NCBI RefSeq assembly: GCF_011044155.1
Contig: NZ_CP049056.1
Span: 2,356,001 to 2,420,000, forward strand
Source: Pikeienuella piscinae
GTDB lineage: Bacteria; Pseudomonadota; Alphaproteobacteria; Rhodobacterales; Rhodobacteraceae
Direction of reading: 5' to 3'
Length of the DNA: 64,000 bases
Shown here: piece after piece, positions 1-9,290 of the stretch
Layout of the letters: each line of letters opens with the position of its first letter
Position numbering within the stretch: the first letter of the stretch is position 1
Position numbers and translations under genes: made by a program
The notes under the pieces: generated by a model
Told to the model about the DNA's origin: nothing
The model's database searches: none
What the model saw: the letters and a program-made list of their open reading frames with translations, nothing else

Positions 1-16
1 GCCGCTTACGCGAGCG

Positions 17-844
17 TTACGGCGCCCGCCTGATCGCGACGCCGTCATCGAAGCGGAACGGGCCTTCCGCCGGCTCGCTTCCGACATATGTGGATCGGAA
101 GCCGCCGGCCCATTCGTGGATCAGGAATCCGCCCGGCTCCCGCACGAAACCCGCCGGCGCGTCGGGGCGGTAATCCGCCGGGATGGCGTGCGCGGTCGAG
201 GGGCCGATGATCGCCGGGCAGCCGCCCGCCATACCTGTTATGTAGCGATGAACATGCCCGCAGATCACCCGGGTCTCGGCGCTTCGCCCTTCGAGCGCGG
301 CGCTGAACGCAGCGGCGTTCTTCAGCCCGATCTCGTCCATGAAGCGAATCCCCGTCTTGAAGGGCGGGTGATGCAGCGCGACGAGAACCGGGCGTGCGCC
401 AGCGCCGTCCAGCGCGTCGCGCAGGAAGTCGAGCGACCGGGCCGATAATTCGCCTCCGGTTTCGCCCTCGATCAGCGTGTCGAGCGCGATCAGCCGAAAG
501 TCCGAGAGGTCCATCATCCAGTCTATCGGCCCGGATTCCGGCATGAAACGCTCTTGCGCGAAAGCCGCGCGCATCGGCTCGCGGCGGTCGTGATTACCGG
601 GGATCGCGACGACCGGAAGCCCGGTGGGCGCGATCAGCCGCTGAAACGTCTCGAACTCCGCAGCGCCGCCGCGATCCGTGAGGTCGCCGGTCGCGACGAT
701 CACGTCGATCGGCCCGATCTCATCGAGCGCCGCGCGGATGCGTGCGGCGCAGCTTTCGAGCGCCAGCCGCGTATCGACCCTTTCCGCGACGAGGGCGGGC
801 GGCGCGACGACATGCGTGTCGGTGATCTGGATAATGCGGCTCAA
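17..844 (-). CDS. Calcineurin-like metallophosphoesterase (CpdA-like)
   Basis: Class III cyclic-nucleotide phosphodiesterase-type hydrolase of 275 residues, about the usual length. All metal-binding blocks of the family are visible: D-T-H at 9-11, GDLTDRG at 53-59, GNHD at 83-86, HHPP at 158-161 and CGHVHR at 195-200. The fold implies a two-metal phosphoesterase in the cytoplasm. The substrate (cAMP, another phosphodiester or a phosphomonoester) cannot be read from sequence. The start is a TTG codon with AGGAA about 8 bases upstream. It lies downstream of the aminotransferase with a 209-base gap, so it may be a separate unit. Confidence 0.85.
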   Translation of the reverse strand: MSRIIQITDTHVVAPPALVAERVDTRLALESCAARIRAALDEIGPIDVIVATGDLTDRGGAAEFETFQRLIAPTGLPVVAIPGNHDRREPMRAAFAQERFMPESGPIDWMMDLSDFRLIALDTLIEGETGGELSARSLDFLRDALDGAGARPVLVALHHPPFKTGIRFMDEIGLKNAAAFSAALEGRSAETRVICGHVHRYITGMAGGCPAIIGPSTAHAIPADYRPDAPAGFVREPGGFLIHEWAGGFRSTYVGSEPAEGPFRFDDGVAIRRAP

Positions 845-1053
845 TCTGTCTTCCTGTCGCTTCCTTCGGTCGGCGCGGCCGCCACGATACTAGCGATCGA
901 AGGGCTTCATTGTCGACCATTCGAGACGGCGAGGCGGCCGATCAGCGCGCGTCGCCCTCCGGATTGATCATTGGGCGAAACCGCTCCAGCGAGGGCCTTG
1001 AGCCGGTCCGCCGGCAGCGTCACGCGGTCAGGCGTATTCTTGACAGCGCTCGG

Positions 1054-2361
1054 CTACCAGCCTTCGAAACCGGCTATATCGGCCTTGGTGATCTCACCCG
1101 CCGCCACATCGCGCATGGCGCGGTCAAGGATTTCGACGCCGAGATCGACCTCGGACCGCTCCAGTGTCAGGGGCGGCGTGAACTCCAGCACGTTTGAATT
1201 GACGCCCACATAATACAGCACCAACCCGAGTTGATGCGCCCGGAACACGCTAAGCGCGGCCTGCTCCGTCGCCGGAGTCAGGTCATCGCCCGTCGCCAAC
1301 TCCATACCGAGAGCCAGCCCGTGACCGCGGATTTCGACGACGCCCGGATGGCGGTCCCGCAGCGCGCGCAACTGTCCGGCCAGATAGTCCCCTGTTTCTG
1401 CCGCCCGTTCGGCCAGCCCCTCGCGCGCAATCGTCTCCAGCACCGCCAGACCCGCGGCGGCGCAAGCGGGATTGCCGTGCAGGGTCTGGAACGAGAAGGC
1501 GGCCGCGTGGTTCATCACCGCTTCGGGACCAACCACCGCCGACAGCGGCAAGCCGCCGCCAAGCGCCTTGCCAAACACCACGATATCGGGCTCGACGCCG
1601 AGATGTTCGAAACAATGCAGTCGGCCGCTGCGCGCCAGCCCCACCTTCACCTCGTCGCAGACCAGCAGGACGCCATGCGGCCGGCAGAGCGCCTCGACCT
1701 CGCGAAAATAGCCATCGGGCGCCACCAGCATGCCGCCATCGGACTGAATCGGCTCGATGAACATCGCCGCCACATCGGCGCCGTCAGCGTCCAGAACCGC
1801 GCGCAGGCGCGCGAGGCTGTTTTCGGCCGCCGCCTCAGGACCGCCATCGCGGAGTGGATTGGGGAACGGGATCAGAGAGAGGCCCGGCAGGCGAGCCGAA
1901 GCGTCCTGCACCGGATGGCCCGACACGGCGACCGACCCGACGGTGCCGCCGTGATAACCGCCCTCGAAGGCGATGATGCGCGTGCGGCCCGTCGCCGCCA
2001 GCACGGCGCGCGCGACGGTTTCGTTCGCATCCGACCCCGAATGACCCAGCCAGACCCGCCCGCGCGCACGCCGGGGCGCGATCGACAGGAGGCGCTCCGC
2101 CAGTTCCACAGCAGGCAGCGTGGCCGAGGACAGCAGACTGGCGCCCGCCTGCGAGGAAAGCGCGCGCGCAACCGCCTCGCGCACCGCCGGGTGTGCGTGC
2201 CCGAGGCCGACCGCGCCCCAGGATCCCGAAAAATCCAGAAGTTTCCGCCCGTCGTCGGAGGTCAACCAGCACCCCTCTCCGCCGGTCACCGCCTGCGGGA
2301 AAAAGCGCAGATGCGACATGCGCGAGAGCGCGGCCGCGTCGCGAGCATAGAGATCCGCCAT
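1054..2361 (-). CDS. Class III PLP-dependent aminotransferase
   Basis: Fold type I, subgroup II aminotransferase of 435 residues. The PLP-lysine segment FGKALGGGLPLS, the upstream CDEVKVG block (the DEVQxG position) and the GYHGGT segment are present. Relatives act on omega-amino acids, diaminobutyrate or 2,2-dialkylglycine-type substrates with pyruvate or 2-oxoglutarate. The ATG at 2361 overlaps the stop of the cysteine hydrolase gene (TGATG), and GAAGG lies six bases upstream; a GTG one codon earlier is possible. As the last gene of the amide-type operon it probably deaminates an amine released by the hydrolases. The exact substrate is not identifiable. Confidence 0.85.
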   Translation of the reverse strand: MADLYARDAAALSRMSHLRFFPQAVTGGEGCWLTSDDGRKLLDFSGSWGAVGLGHAHPAVREAVARALSSQAGASLLSSATLPAVELAERLLSIAPRRARGRVWLGHSGSDANETVARAVLAATGRTRIIAFEGGYHGGTVGSVAVSGHPVQDASARLPGLSLIPFPNPLRDGGPEAAAENSLARLRAVLDADGADVAAMFIEPIQSDGGMLVAPDGYFREVEALCRPHGVLLVCDEVKVGLARSGRLHCFEHLGVEPDIVVFGKALGGGLPLSAVVGPEAVMNHAAAFSFQTLHGNPACAAAGLAVLETIAREGLAERAAETGDYLAGQLRALRDRHPGVVEIRGHGLALGMELATGDDLTPATEQAALSVFRAHQLGLVLYYVGVNSNVLEFTPPLTLERSEVDLGVEILDRAMRDVAAGEITKADIAGFEGW

Positions 2362-3038
2362 CACGCGCCTTCGCGGATAAAGCCTTTCACCTCCTCGCGG
2401 CTGGCGACATGACAGTAGATCATGTTGATGATGCGCAGTTCGGCCTCATGCAGCTCCATCGTCGCCGCCGCGCAGCAATCCTCCGCAACGACGACGCCGA
2501 AACTTTCGTCGGCCAGACTGCGCACCGTGGAGGACACGCATTGATCGGTGAAGATGCCCGCGACGATCACGTCAGTAATCCCCATGTTGCGCAGGATCAG
2601 CCGCAAATTGGTGCCGGTCAGGGCGCTGTCGGTGGTTTTCTCCACGGTGATCTCGTCGCCCTCGGGGGCCAGTTCATCGACGATCTGCGCATCTTCACGG
2701 TTTTTCGGCAGCAGCAGATAATTGAAGCCGGGTTTCTTCTGGCTGAGCGAACGGTCGCGCCCATCCTGCTTATGGCAGGCGATACGCGCATGGATCACCT
2801 CGACCCCCTTCGCGCGGCAATACGCCATCAGATCGACGCAGTTAGGAATGACGGTTTCGTTCATTCGTTCGAAAAAGGGCCGCCAGCGGCGGGTTTCCTC
2901 GGGCGTGTCCTTGTCTTCGAGATAGGTTTTCTGAACGTCGATCATCAGGAGCGCGGTGCGCTCGGGAGCCAGCGAGATATCCTCGGGTTCTTCCGCAGTC
3001 TCGTAGTAAAAGGACCGATACGCGGTTTTCCAGCTCAT
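2361..3038 (-). CDS. Isochorismatase-family cysteine hydrolase (first of two)
   Basis: Cytoplasmic hydrolase of 225 residues in the isochorismatase-like fold. The expected catalytic triad is visible: Asp34 in IDVQ, Lys134 in VEKTTDSAL and Cys167 in FTDQCVSS. Members with this arrangement are usually amidases acting on ureido or amide compounds (ureidoacrylate, biuret, N-carbamoylsarcosine, nicotinamide) rather than isochorismate. It is coupled on both sides: its start overlaps the livM stop side by 4 bases and its stop overlaps the aminotransferase start. A second, diverged copy lies at 7681-8331, which suggests two successive amide cleavages or two related substrates. Confidence 0.86.
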   Translation of the reverse strand: MSWKTAYRSFYYETAEEPEDISLAPERTALLMIDVQKTYLEDKDTPEETRRWRPFFERMNETVIPNCVDLMAYCRAKGVEVIHARIACHKQDGRDRSLSQKKPGFNYLLLPKNREDAQIVDELAPEGDEITVEKTTDSALTGTNLRLILRNMGITDVIVAGIFTDQCVSSTVRSLADESFGVVVAEDCCAAATMELHEAELRIINMIYCHVASREEVKGFIREGA

Positions 3039-4063
3039 TTCGCCCTCCCTTCAGATTTACGATTGCGCGTAAGAAGCGCGCCGATCTCGCGTGTCGGGAA
3101 CAGCCCCCCGGGCCGCAGCGACAGCACCGCGATCATCGCCAGCGCCAGCACGATCTCGGTCAGGCCGATCACCTGATCGGCCATCACGCCGGCCTCATTT
3201 ATGCCGGCCTCCAGCCCGCGAAGCGCCTCGAACGAGAAAGTCACGATCAGCGTGCCGATCACGGCGCCCGTCACCGTGTTCGCGCCGCCGATCACCAGCA
3301 TGCTGAGGATCAGGAACGTCTCTTTCAGATAAAAGGCGCGCGGCGAGAAGGAGGTCACGAAATGCCCCCACAGCGCACCGCCGATTCCGGCGAAGAGCGC
3401 CGCCAGTATGAAGGCCCGCCAGCGCAGTTGCACTATGTTCACACCGATCGCGGCCGCCGCCACCTCATCGTCGCGACTGGCGCGCAAAAGCTGCCCGGTG
3501 CGCGATTCCTTGAACAGCATCGCCCCCAGCAGCGCCAGCAGCGCCGCGCCGCAGGCCAGCCAGAGCGTCGTCGCCTCCGGCAGACCGAAGAGTGTGCGCG
3601 GGCCGTTGGTGATCGCGCTCCAGTGGGTGATGACGGTGTGCAGCACCACCAGCAGCGCAAAGGAGGTGATGACCGCGGCGGCGTCCGACAGCCGCATCAG
3701 CGGATAGGACAGCGCCGCCGCCACCAGCGCGGCCACCAGCCCGCCGATGATGATCGTCGCATAGGGGCTGAGCTGCACGGATTCGAGCACGGGATAGAGA
3801 TCGGGCAGCGCCATGCCCTTCATCCGCTCGGGGATCGACAGCACCGCCGATGTATAGGCCCCTACCCCCATGAAGCCGATATGCGCGAAGGACAGGATGC
3901 CCGAATTGCCCATGAACACCTGCAAGCCCAGCACCAGGATCATCGACACGAACATCGTCGTCGCGATCCGCTCATAGAGCCGGACGCCCATGGCCTGCGC
4001 CAGCAGCGCCGCCGCCACGATCAACGCGCTCAGTACGACGAGAGTCAGGATATTTCTGGTCAT
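3035..4063 (-). CDS. livM: Branched-chain amino acid-type ABC transporter permease LivM
   Basis: Inner-membrane permease of 342 residues with many hydrophobic helices and the LivM-type GxxGxLSFAHIGFMGVGAY segment near residue 55. Partner of LivH (4069-4959), with ATPases LivF and LivG further upstream. Homologous systems import branched-chain amino acids but also amides and urea, so the name gives the family rather than the substrate. The gene order aminotransferase-hydrolase-M-H-F-G-binding protein on the minus strand is one operon with gaps of a few bases. The stop overlaps the following hydrolase start. Confidence 0.88.
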   Translation of the reverse strand: MTRNILTLVVLSALIVAAALLAQAMGVRLYERIATTMFVSMILVLGLQVFMGNSGILSFAHIGFMGVGAYTSAVLSIPERMKGMALPDLYPVLESVQLSPYATIIIGGLVAALVAAALSYPLMRLSDAAAVITSFALLVVLHTVITHWSAITNGPRTLFGLPEATTLWLACGAALLALLGAMLFKESRTGQLLRASRDDEVAAAAIGVNIVQLRWRAFILAALFAGIGGALWGHFVTSFSPRAFYLKETFLILSMLVIGGANTVTGAVIGTLIVTFSFEALRGLEAGINEAGVMADQVIGLTEIVLALAMIAVLSLRPGGLFPTREIGALLTRNRKSEGRAK

Positions 4064-4068
4064 GACGA

Positions 4069-4959
4069 TCAGGTCCGCTGTCCGCTGGCGGGACCCTTCA
4101 TCAGGCCCTCGGGGCGCCAGAGAAGGATCAGGATGACCAGACTGAAGGTGAAGGCGTCGCGGAACTTCAGCAGATCCTGCGACAGGGTGTAGTTCAGCGT
4201 CGTATCGATGAACGCCAGGATGAAGCCGCCGATCACCGCGCCGGGCAGCGAGCGCATGCCGCCGATCACCGTGGCGATGAAGGCGATCAGCAGCGGCTCA
4301 AGCCCGATGCCGGGCGCGACGGTGCCGATCCGGCCCATCCACAGCAGACCGACGACGCCCGCCAGAAACCCGCTGATCGCGAAGGCGGACGAGATGACAA
4401 GGTTGGCCGGCACGCCCAACATCCGCGCCATGGTGAAATTCGTGGCCGCCGCGCGCATGGCGATACCCAGCACCGTGCGCTGCATGAGAAAGGCGAAAAG
4501 CCCCAACAGCGCGACCGCCGCGACAATCGTGATCAGGTCGCGCATCGGCGTGGGGATGCCGGCGATCACGACACTCTGTGAGAATATTTCCGGCAGCGGC
4601 ACGCTGCGCGGGCGAGGCGAGATGAAAAGAAGGGCCGCATTTTGCAACAACGTCGAAAAGGCGAAGGAGGTAATCAGCACGGCGGTCACCGATTTGGCCC
4701 GCACCGGGCGGAACGCCACGTAGTCGGTGGCCAGCCCCGCCAGAATCGCCATGACGACCGCCACGGCCGCCATGACCAGCCAGGGCAAGGGCGAGCCGCC
4801 CACCAGATGCATCGTGTAGCCCGCCACCATGATCAGCTCGCCATAGGCGAAATTGACCAGTTTCAGGATCCCGTAAACCAGGACCAACCCCAGCGCCATC
4901 AACGCATAGGCGCCGCCGAGACTAAGCACGTTGATAACGAACTGTATCGCGAAATCCAT
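4069..4959 (-). CDS. livH: Branched-chain amino acid-type ABC transporter permease LivH
   Basis: Permease of 296 residues, the normal LivH size, with about eight hydrophobic segments. The N-terminal block GGAYALMALGLVLVYGILKL and the LGVPANLVISSAFAISGFLAG region are typical of LivH. It forms the membrane channel with LivM. It starts three bases downstream of the livF stop and ends five bases before livM, which supports co-translation. The substrate class is an amino acid or amide, judged from the operon context only. Confidence 0.9.
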   Translation of the reverse strand: MDFAIQFVINVLSLGGAYALMALGLVLVYGILKLVNFAYGELIMVAGYTMHLVGGSPLPWLVMAAVAVVMAILAGLATDYVAFRPVRAKSVTAVLITSFAFSTLLQNAALLFISPRPRSVPLPEIFSQSVVIAGIPTPMRDLITIVAAVALLGLFAFLMQRTVLGIAMRAAATNFTMARMLGVPANLVISSAFAISGFLAGVVGLLWMGRIGTVAPGIGLEPLLIAFIATVIGGMRSLPGAVIGGFILAFIDTTLNYTLSQDLLKFRDAFTFSLVILILLWRPEGLMKGPASGQRT

Positions 4960-4962
4960 GCC

Positions 4963-5670
4963 TCACCCTCCCAGATACAGCGCATCCAGGTCGGACGAGG
5001 CGGCGATCTCCTGTGCGGAGCCGCTGACGGCGATCTGCCCCAGCCGCAGCACATAGGCGCGGTCGGCCACCTGCAACGCCTTGCGCGCGTTTTGCTCGAC
5101 CAGAAGGATCGTCAGCTTCTCGGCCTTCAACCCCGCGATCATCTCGAAGATCTGATCGACGATCGCCGGCGCCAGACCCAGCGACGGCTCGTCCAGCAGC
5201 AGCACGCGGGGCCGCGACATCAGCGCGCGAGCCACAACAAGCATCTGCTGCTCCCCCCCAGACAGGGTGCCGGCCGGCTGTTCGATCCGCTCCTTCAGGC
5301 GCGGGAACATGTCGAACATGCGTTCTCGGTCACGACGCACGCCATCACGGTCGCGCCGGCGGAGATAGGCGCCGAGAGTCAGATTCTGATCGACTGTCAG
5401 GTCTGGAAACACGTCGCGCGTCTCGGGCACCGTGGCCACGCCGCTACGCACCATCGACTCAGGCGTGGCGTTGGTCACATCCTTTCCGTCAAGAACGATA
5501 CGCCCCGAAGACGCCTTGATGGCGCCCGCCACACAGAGGATCGACGAGGATTTGCCCGCGCCGTTGGCGCCCAGCAGCGTCACCAGTTCGCCATCGGCGA
5601 CCGAGAAGGACACGCCCCGAACCGCGTGGACCGCACCATAGCGCACATGCAGATCGGTGACTTCAAGCAT
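4963..5670 (-). CDS. livF: ABC transporter ATP-binding protein LivF
   Basis: ATPase of 235 residues with a complete nucleotide-binding set: Walker A GANGAGKS at 34-41, signature LSGGEQ at 135-140 and Walker B LLLDEPS at 156-162. The length and the LGANGAGK form are typical of LivF. It powers import through LivH/LivM together with LivG. The gene overlaps the end of livG by 8 bases and is followed by livH after three bases. Confidence 0.92.
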   Translation of the reverse strand: MLEVTDLHVRYGAVHAVRGVSFSVADGELVTLLGANGAGKSSSILCVAGAIKASSGRIVLDGKDVTNATPESMVRSGVATVPETRDVFPDLTVDQNLTLGAYLRRRDRDGVRRDRERMFDMFPRLKERIEQPAGTLSGGEQQMLVVARALMSRPRVLLLDEPSLGLAPAIVDQIFEMIAGLKAEKLTILLVEQNARKALQVADRAYVLRLGQIAVSGSAQEIAASSDLDALYLGG

Positions 5671-6409
5671 CGGCGCCGCTTCCCAGATAGGCTTCGATCA
5701 CGTCCTGATTGCCGCGCACCTCTTCGGCCGACCCTTCGGCGATGGTGCGCCCCGACGAAAGCACCTGCAGGCGGCGACACAGGCGCATGATCAGGCTCAT
5801 GTCGTGGTCGATGATCAACAGGCCGAGGCCGCGCTCGGCCGGCAGAGCGCGCAGGATCTCCAGCAGCGCGTCCGTCTCGGCCTGGTTCATGCCCGCGGCG
5901 GGCTCGTCCAGAAACAGGAACTTCGGCTCCGCGGCGAGGGCGCGCGCGATCTCGACCCGGCGCTTGTCGCCATAGCTGAGCGTGCCGCACAGATCGTCGG
6001 CGTGGCGCTCCAGACCGAACTCGCACAACAGCCGGTCCGTTTTCTCGCGCGCCGCCGCGCGGCTTTCGCCATGCGCCAGCGGCGCCGTCTCGATGTTCTC
6101 CAGCGTTGTCATGTTGTTGAACAGACGCACGATCTGGAACGATCGCGCCACACCCATCAGCGCGATCCGGCGCGGGCTGAGCCCGGAGATCACGCGCCCG
6201 TCCATCCGCACTTCGCCCGAAGTCAGCGGCACCTGCCCGGTGATCGCATTTATCATCGTCGTCTTGCCCGATCCATTGGGTCCGATCAGCCCAAGGATTT
6301 CACCGGCGTCAAGCCTCAGAGAGACACGGTCAAGCGCCTTCAACCCGGAAAATTCGACCGAGCCGTCGGTCATCTCCAACCGGGACGGGACCGCAGTGCT
6401 ATCCAACAT
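5663..6409 (-). CDS. livG: ABC transporter ATP-binding protein LivG
   Basis: ATPase of 248 residues with Walker A GPNGSGKT at 43-50, the signature LSYGDKR near 144 (LivG proteins use LSYGxxR rather than LSGGQ) and Walker B FLFLDEPAAG. It pairs with LivF. It is separated from the binding-protein gene by 57 bases containing a GC-rich hairpin (6436-6452), which may lower expression of the membrane and ATPase genes relative to the binding protein. Confidence 0.9.
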   Translation of the reverse strand: MLDSTAVPSRLEMTDGSVEFSGLKALDRVSLRLDAGEILGLIGPNGSGKTTMINAITGQVPLTSGEVRMDGRVISGLSPRRIALMGVARSFQIVRLFNNMTTLENIETAPLAHGESRAAAREKTDRLLCEFGLERHADDLCGTLSYGDKRRVEIARALAAEPKFLFLDEPAAGMNQAETDALLEILRALPAERGLGLLIIDHDMSLIMRLCRRLQVLSSGRTIAEGSAEEVRGNQDVIEAYLGSGADA

Positions 6410-6435
6410 CAGTTCGCTTTCCTGGAAACCGGGAG

Positions 6436-6452
6436 CGGCGGCGAGGCCGCCG
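6436..6452 (-). terminator. Intercistronic hairpin between binding protein gene and livG
   Basis: Inverted repeat CGGCGGC-GAG-GCCGCCG, a 7-bp GC stem with a 3-base loop and no U tract. It sits between the substrate-binding protein gene and livG. In many ABC operons such hairpins protect the upstream mRNA or attenuate transcription; that function is inferred here. Confidence 0.45.
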
Positions 6453-6466
6453 CCCCCGACGATGGA

Positions 6467-7648
6467 TCAGGGCTTGGGCAGGGTCTCGGGACGACGCCAG
6501 CCCATGAAGGACGGTTTGCCGTTCTTCAGTTCCGTCAACACGGCCGCCTTGTTCGGCTCGTGACCGTCCGCGGCCGAGGAATAGCTCAGGCTGCCGGTCA
6601 GCAAGTCGAACTCGCCCTCCTCGAGCGCCTTGGCGACGGCGGCTCCATCGGTGGAGCCCGCCGCTTCGACTGCGGCGGCCATCAGCATGATGGTGTCCCA
6701 ACCGGTCGCGACGAAGGATGATTCCGGCGCCTCGCCATGCTTCTTCTCGTACAGGTCGATGAACATCGGCATGTCGTCGTGGCTTTCCGGGCCCATCCAG
6801 GCGTGGGTGACGAAATAGATATCGTTGCCCAGCTTCTCGCCCAGCGCTTCATGCATCGCCGGATCGTCATAGGCGTCGCCGCCCAGAACCGGCGCGTCGA
6901 TGCCCGCTTCCCGCAGCGCGCGGATGATCACGCCGATATCCTGCCCGTAGGAGGACAGGAAGACGACGTCCGGCTTCTCATCCAGCGCCTGAAGCCGCGC
7001 CAGCTGCGCCGAGAAATCATTGTCGCCATTGGTATAGGTGTCCTCGAGGATCACCTCACAGCCGATATCCTCGTAATGCGCGATGAAATACTTGGACAGC
7101 GACTTGGTGTAGGCGATGAACTGGTCGGTGACCACATAGGCCTTCTTCCAGCCTTTCTCCTCGCAGGCGAAATTCGCCGCAACCGCGCCCATGGTGGTGT
7201 TCCACATCGACAGGGTGAACTGCTTGTCGCCCAGCGACCACGAAGAATAGAGCGGATCGGACGCGCAGGTCGAGATGCCGACCAGGCCCGCCTCCTGCGC
7301 CTCGCGGCTGGCGGGGCCGCCGAAGTCAAAATCGCAAGGCGCCACGATCAGCTCGGCCCCCCGGTCGATCAATTCGACGGCGACATTGCCGACGGTGACC
7401 GGATCGGATTTACCGTCGATATTCACGAACTTCACCTGACGACCCATGACGCCGCCGTTCGCGTTCAGGTAGTCCACCGCCACCTCGGCCCCCAGAAAGC
7501 CGGGTGTGTCCAGGGGCGCCTGAATGCCGGTTAGCGACAGCGCGCCGCCAATCAGCAGCTCGTCCTTGTCCTGCGCTACGACGGCGCCGGCCGAGAACGC
7601 CAGCGCCGCGCCCGCCGCCAGGGCGGTCGTCGTTCTGCGTATGGTCAT
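6467..7648 (-). CDS. ABC transporter periplasmic substrate-binding protein (LivK-like)
   Basis: Type I periplasmic binding protein of 393 residues for the Liv-type importer. The start chosen is ATG at 7648, because GAGGAGGA lies about six bases upstream and it gives a signal peptide (MTIRRTTTALAAG, a hydrophobic core, then VVAQ). An in-frame ATG six bases earlier abuts the ribosome site, and a more distal start would add 29 unlikely residues. The mature part begins DELLIGGALSLTG, the usual opening strand of this family. Such proteins bind amino acids, amides or urea. First gene of the transporter part, 30 bases after the second cysteine hydrolase gene. Confidence 0.9.
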   Translation of the reverse strand: MTIRRTTTALAAGAALAFSAGAVVAQDKDELLIGGALSLTGIQAPLDTPGFLGAEVAVDYLNANGGVMGRQVKFVNIDGKSDPVTVGNVAVELIDRGAELIVAPCDFDFGGPASREAQEAGLVGISTCASDPLYSSWSLGDKQFTLSMWNTTMGAVAANFACEEKGWKKAYVVTDQFIAYTKSLSKYFIAHYEDIGCEVILEDTYTNGDNDFSAQLARLQALDEKPDVVFLSSYGQDIGVIIRALREAGIDAPVLGGDAYDDPAMHEALGEKLGNDIYFVTHAWMGPESHDDMPMFIDLYEKKHGEAPESSFVATGWDTIMLMAAAVEAAGSTDGAAVAKALEEGEFDLLTGSLSYSSAADGHEPNKAAVLTELKNGKPSFMGWRRPETLPKP

Positions 7649-7680
7649 GATCATCTCCTCCTCGGTTGATACTCTGGTGG

Positions 7681-8331
7681 TCAGTCCAGTTGGCCGATCT
7701 CCGCCAGCAGGTCGTCTGTATTCACCTGTCGGCAATATCCGGCGATGGCTCTAAGCGAATTGTCGTGACGTTCTTGCGTGTAGGTCGCGCAGGCGTCTGG
7801 CGCCAGCGTCACCAGATAGTTCAGATCGCAGGCGTCGCGCACCGCGGATTCGACGCATTGATCGGTCAGAACCCCGCACAACACGATCTGACTGACGCCA
7901 AGATTGCGCAACACATAGTCGATATGCGTCGAGACAAAGACCGATGACGACGACTTGGGCAGCACGATTTCGTCGCCCTCGGGGGCGATCTCGTCCACCA
8001 CCTTGCCGTCGCGCGAGCCTTTTGGAACGTTGAACCCGGTGATCTTGTAATCCAGCCCCCGGTCCCGCCCGTCCAGCGTCAAAGACTCGATGGTGGTGTA
8101 CATCACCTCGATTCCCGCCTTGCGGAACCCGCGTTGCAGCTTTTGCATGTTGGGCAGCGCCAGCTTGTGCAGGCGATCGAAATAGTAGCCGTAAGCGCCG
8201 GCGATCTCTTCATCCGGTATATCCTTGAATTCGCCGCCATCGCGGCGCACCGAGAAATTCTGAACGTCGATGAACAGAAGCGCCGCGCGTTCGCGATCAA
8301 GCGGGATCTGTCGGGTTTTCGGATAGCTCAT
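7681..8331 (-). CDS. Isochorismatase-family cysteine hydrolase (second of two)
   Basis: Cysteine hydrolase of 216 residues with Asp22 (FIDVQN), Lys126 (LPKSSSSVF) and Cys159 (LTDQCVES) in the triad positions. The KSSSSVF and HIDYVLRNLG segments are shared with amidase-type members acting on ureido compounds. It is clearly diverged from the copy at 2361-3038, so the two are unlikely to be redundant. Its start overlaps the stop of the N-formylglutamate amidohydrolase-like gene by 4 bases. Confidence 0.86.
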   Translation of the reverse strand: MSYPKTRQIPLDRERAALLFIDVQNFSVRRDGGEFKDIPDEEIAGAYGYYFDRLHKLALPNMQKLQRGFRKAGIEVMYTTIESLTLDGRDRGLDYKITGFNVPKGSRDGKVVDEIAPEGDEIVLPKSSSSVFVSTHIDYVLRNLGVSQIVLCGVLTDQCVESAVRDACDLNYLVTLAPDACATYTQERHDNSLRAIAGYCRQVNTDDLLAEIGQLD

Positions 8332-9167
8332 GAGGCAAACTCCGGTTCGTCAAGAATCCGCCGCAGGGCGTCCGCCAGCCGACCGGCCCATAAACCCTGC
8401 CCAGCGGCATCGGCGACGAGATCGTTCCGCAATTCGATCAGGACATGCGGCAACCCGCGCGACTCGCCATGCACGGGAATCGAGTAATCGCTTTCATCGT
8501 CCACCGAATAAGGCGCGTTCAGCGCGACAATCTCGTCCGGGACGATGCGGGCGAGCATGTCCATCAGCGCCACGGCCAGACGCCGGTCGCGATTGAACAG
8601 CAGACCCACCGCCATGTCGCGTGAAGCCCCGGCCATCACCGGCGTGAAGGAATGCACCGTCACCAGCAGCGTCGGGCGCGAAGCCCGCGCCCGCGAATCC
8701 AGCAGAGCGGAAACTGCGGCATGATAGGGTGCGTGAATCTCGTCGTATCGAAGACGGCGATCCGCCTCGCTCAACTGACGATTGCCGGGGATCGCCACAC
8801 CGTCGCTGATTTCCGGAATACAGTCCGAGGCGCTCAACGGACGGTTGGCGTCGATTACCAGACGACTGTATCGCTGAAGGATCAGCGGCGCATCGAGATG
8901 CTGCGACAGAAGCCGCGCCACGGCCTCGGCGCCGATGTCCCAGGCGATATGCTTGTCCATTTCCGCGGATGGCAACGCCAGATCCGACAGACGCGCCGGC
9001 ACCGCCCGCCCCGCATGTTCACAAAGCAGCACCAGCCCGGCCGCGCCATCACCGTTGATCTGTTCGACCGGAGCAGGATCGCCGACACCCAACAGACGCC
9101 GCGACGTCGCCCCGGGCCGCACGCCGGCACGACCCGTTGCATCGTCAGAAGTTGAGATCTCGGACAT
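8328..9167 (-). CDS. N-formylglutamate amidohydrolase-family protein
   Basis: FGase-family zinc hydrolase (HutG/N-formylglutamate deformylase superfamily). The CEHAG block near the N terminus, the RYSRLVIDANR segment and TVHSFTP are the conserved family features and probable metal and carboxylate contacts. The start is placed at the ATG at 9167 (279 residues); a longer form from 9224 would add 19 residues of low similarity and run into the divergent promoter region. First gene of the leftward amide-type operon, opposite rpiR. It probably cleaves an N-acyl or N-formyl amino acid released inside the pathway. Confidence 0.84.
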   Translation of the reverse strand: MSEISTSDDATGRAGVRPGATSRRLLGVGDPAPVEQINGDGAAGLVLLCEHAGRAVPARLSDLALPSAEMDKHIAWDIGAEAVARLLSQHLDAPLILQRYSRLVIDANRPLSASDCIPEISDGVAIPGNRQLSEADRRLRYDEIHAPYHAAVSALLDSRARASRPTLLVTVHSFTPVMAGASRDMAVGLLFNRDRRLAVALMDMLARIVPDEIVALNAPYSVDDESDYSIPVHGESRGLPHVLIELRNDLVADAAGQGLWAGRLADALRRILDEPEFAS

Positions 9168-9290
9168 GCCCGCCCCGTTTGTGAACGCGCCGGTAGGATT
9201 GGAAAGTTTCACGACAAACGTCAAGATTTATTATCCGTTTGACTAATTACTTTCATTCCGCCTTTATGATGACCCCGACCGGAGACGCCG
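9168..9290. promoter_or_regulatory. Divergent promoter region with candidate RpiR operator
   Basis: The gap between the leftward hydrolase operon and the rightward regulator gene is AT-rich relative to its surroundings. It holds the short palindrome GAAAGTTTC (9202-9210) and a second CTTTC half site near 9250. A possible -35 element TTGACT lies at 9239-9244 with a weak T-rich -10 near 9262-9270. RpiR proteins commonly bind such gaps; the specific site is inferred. Confidence 0.35.
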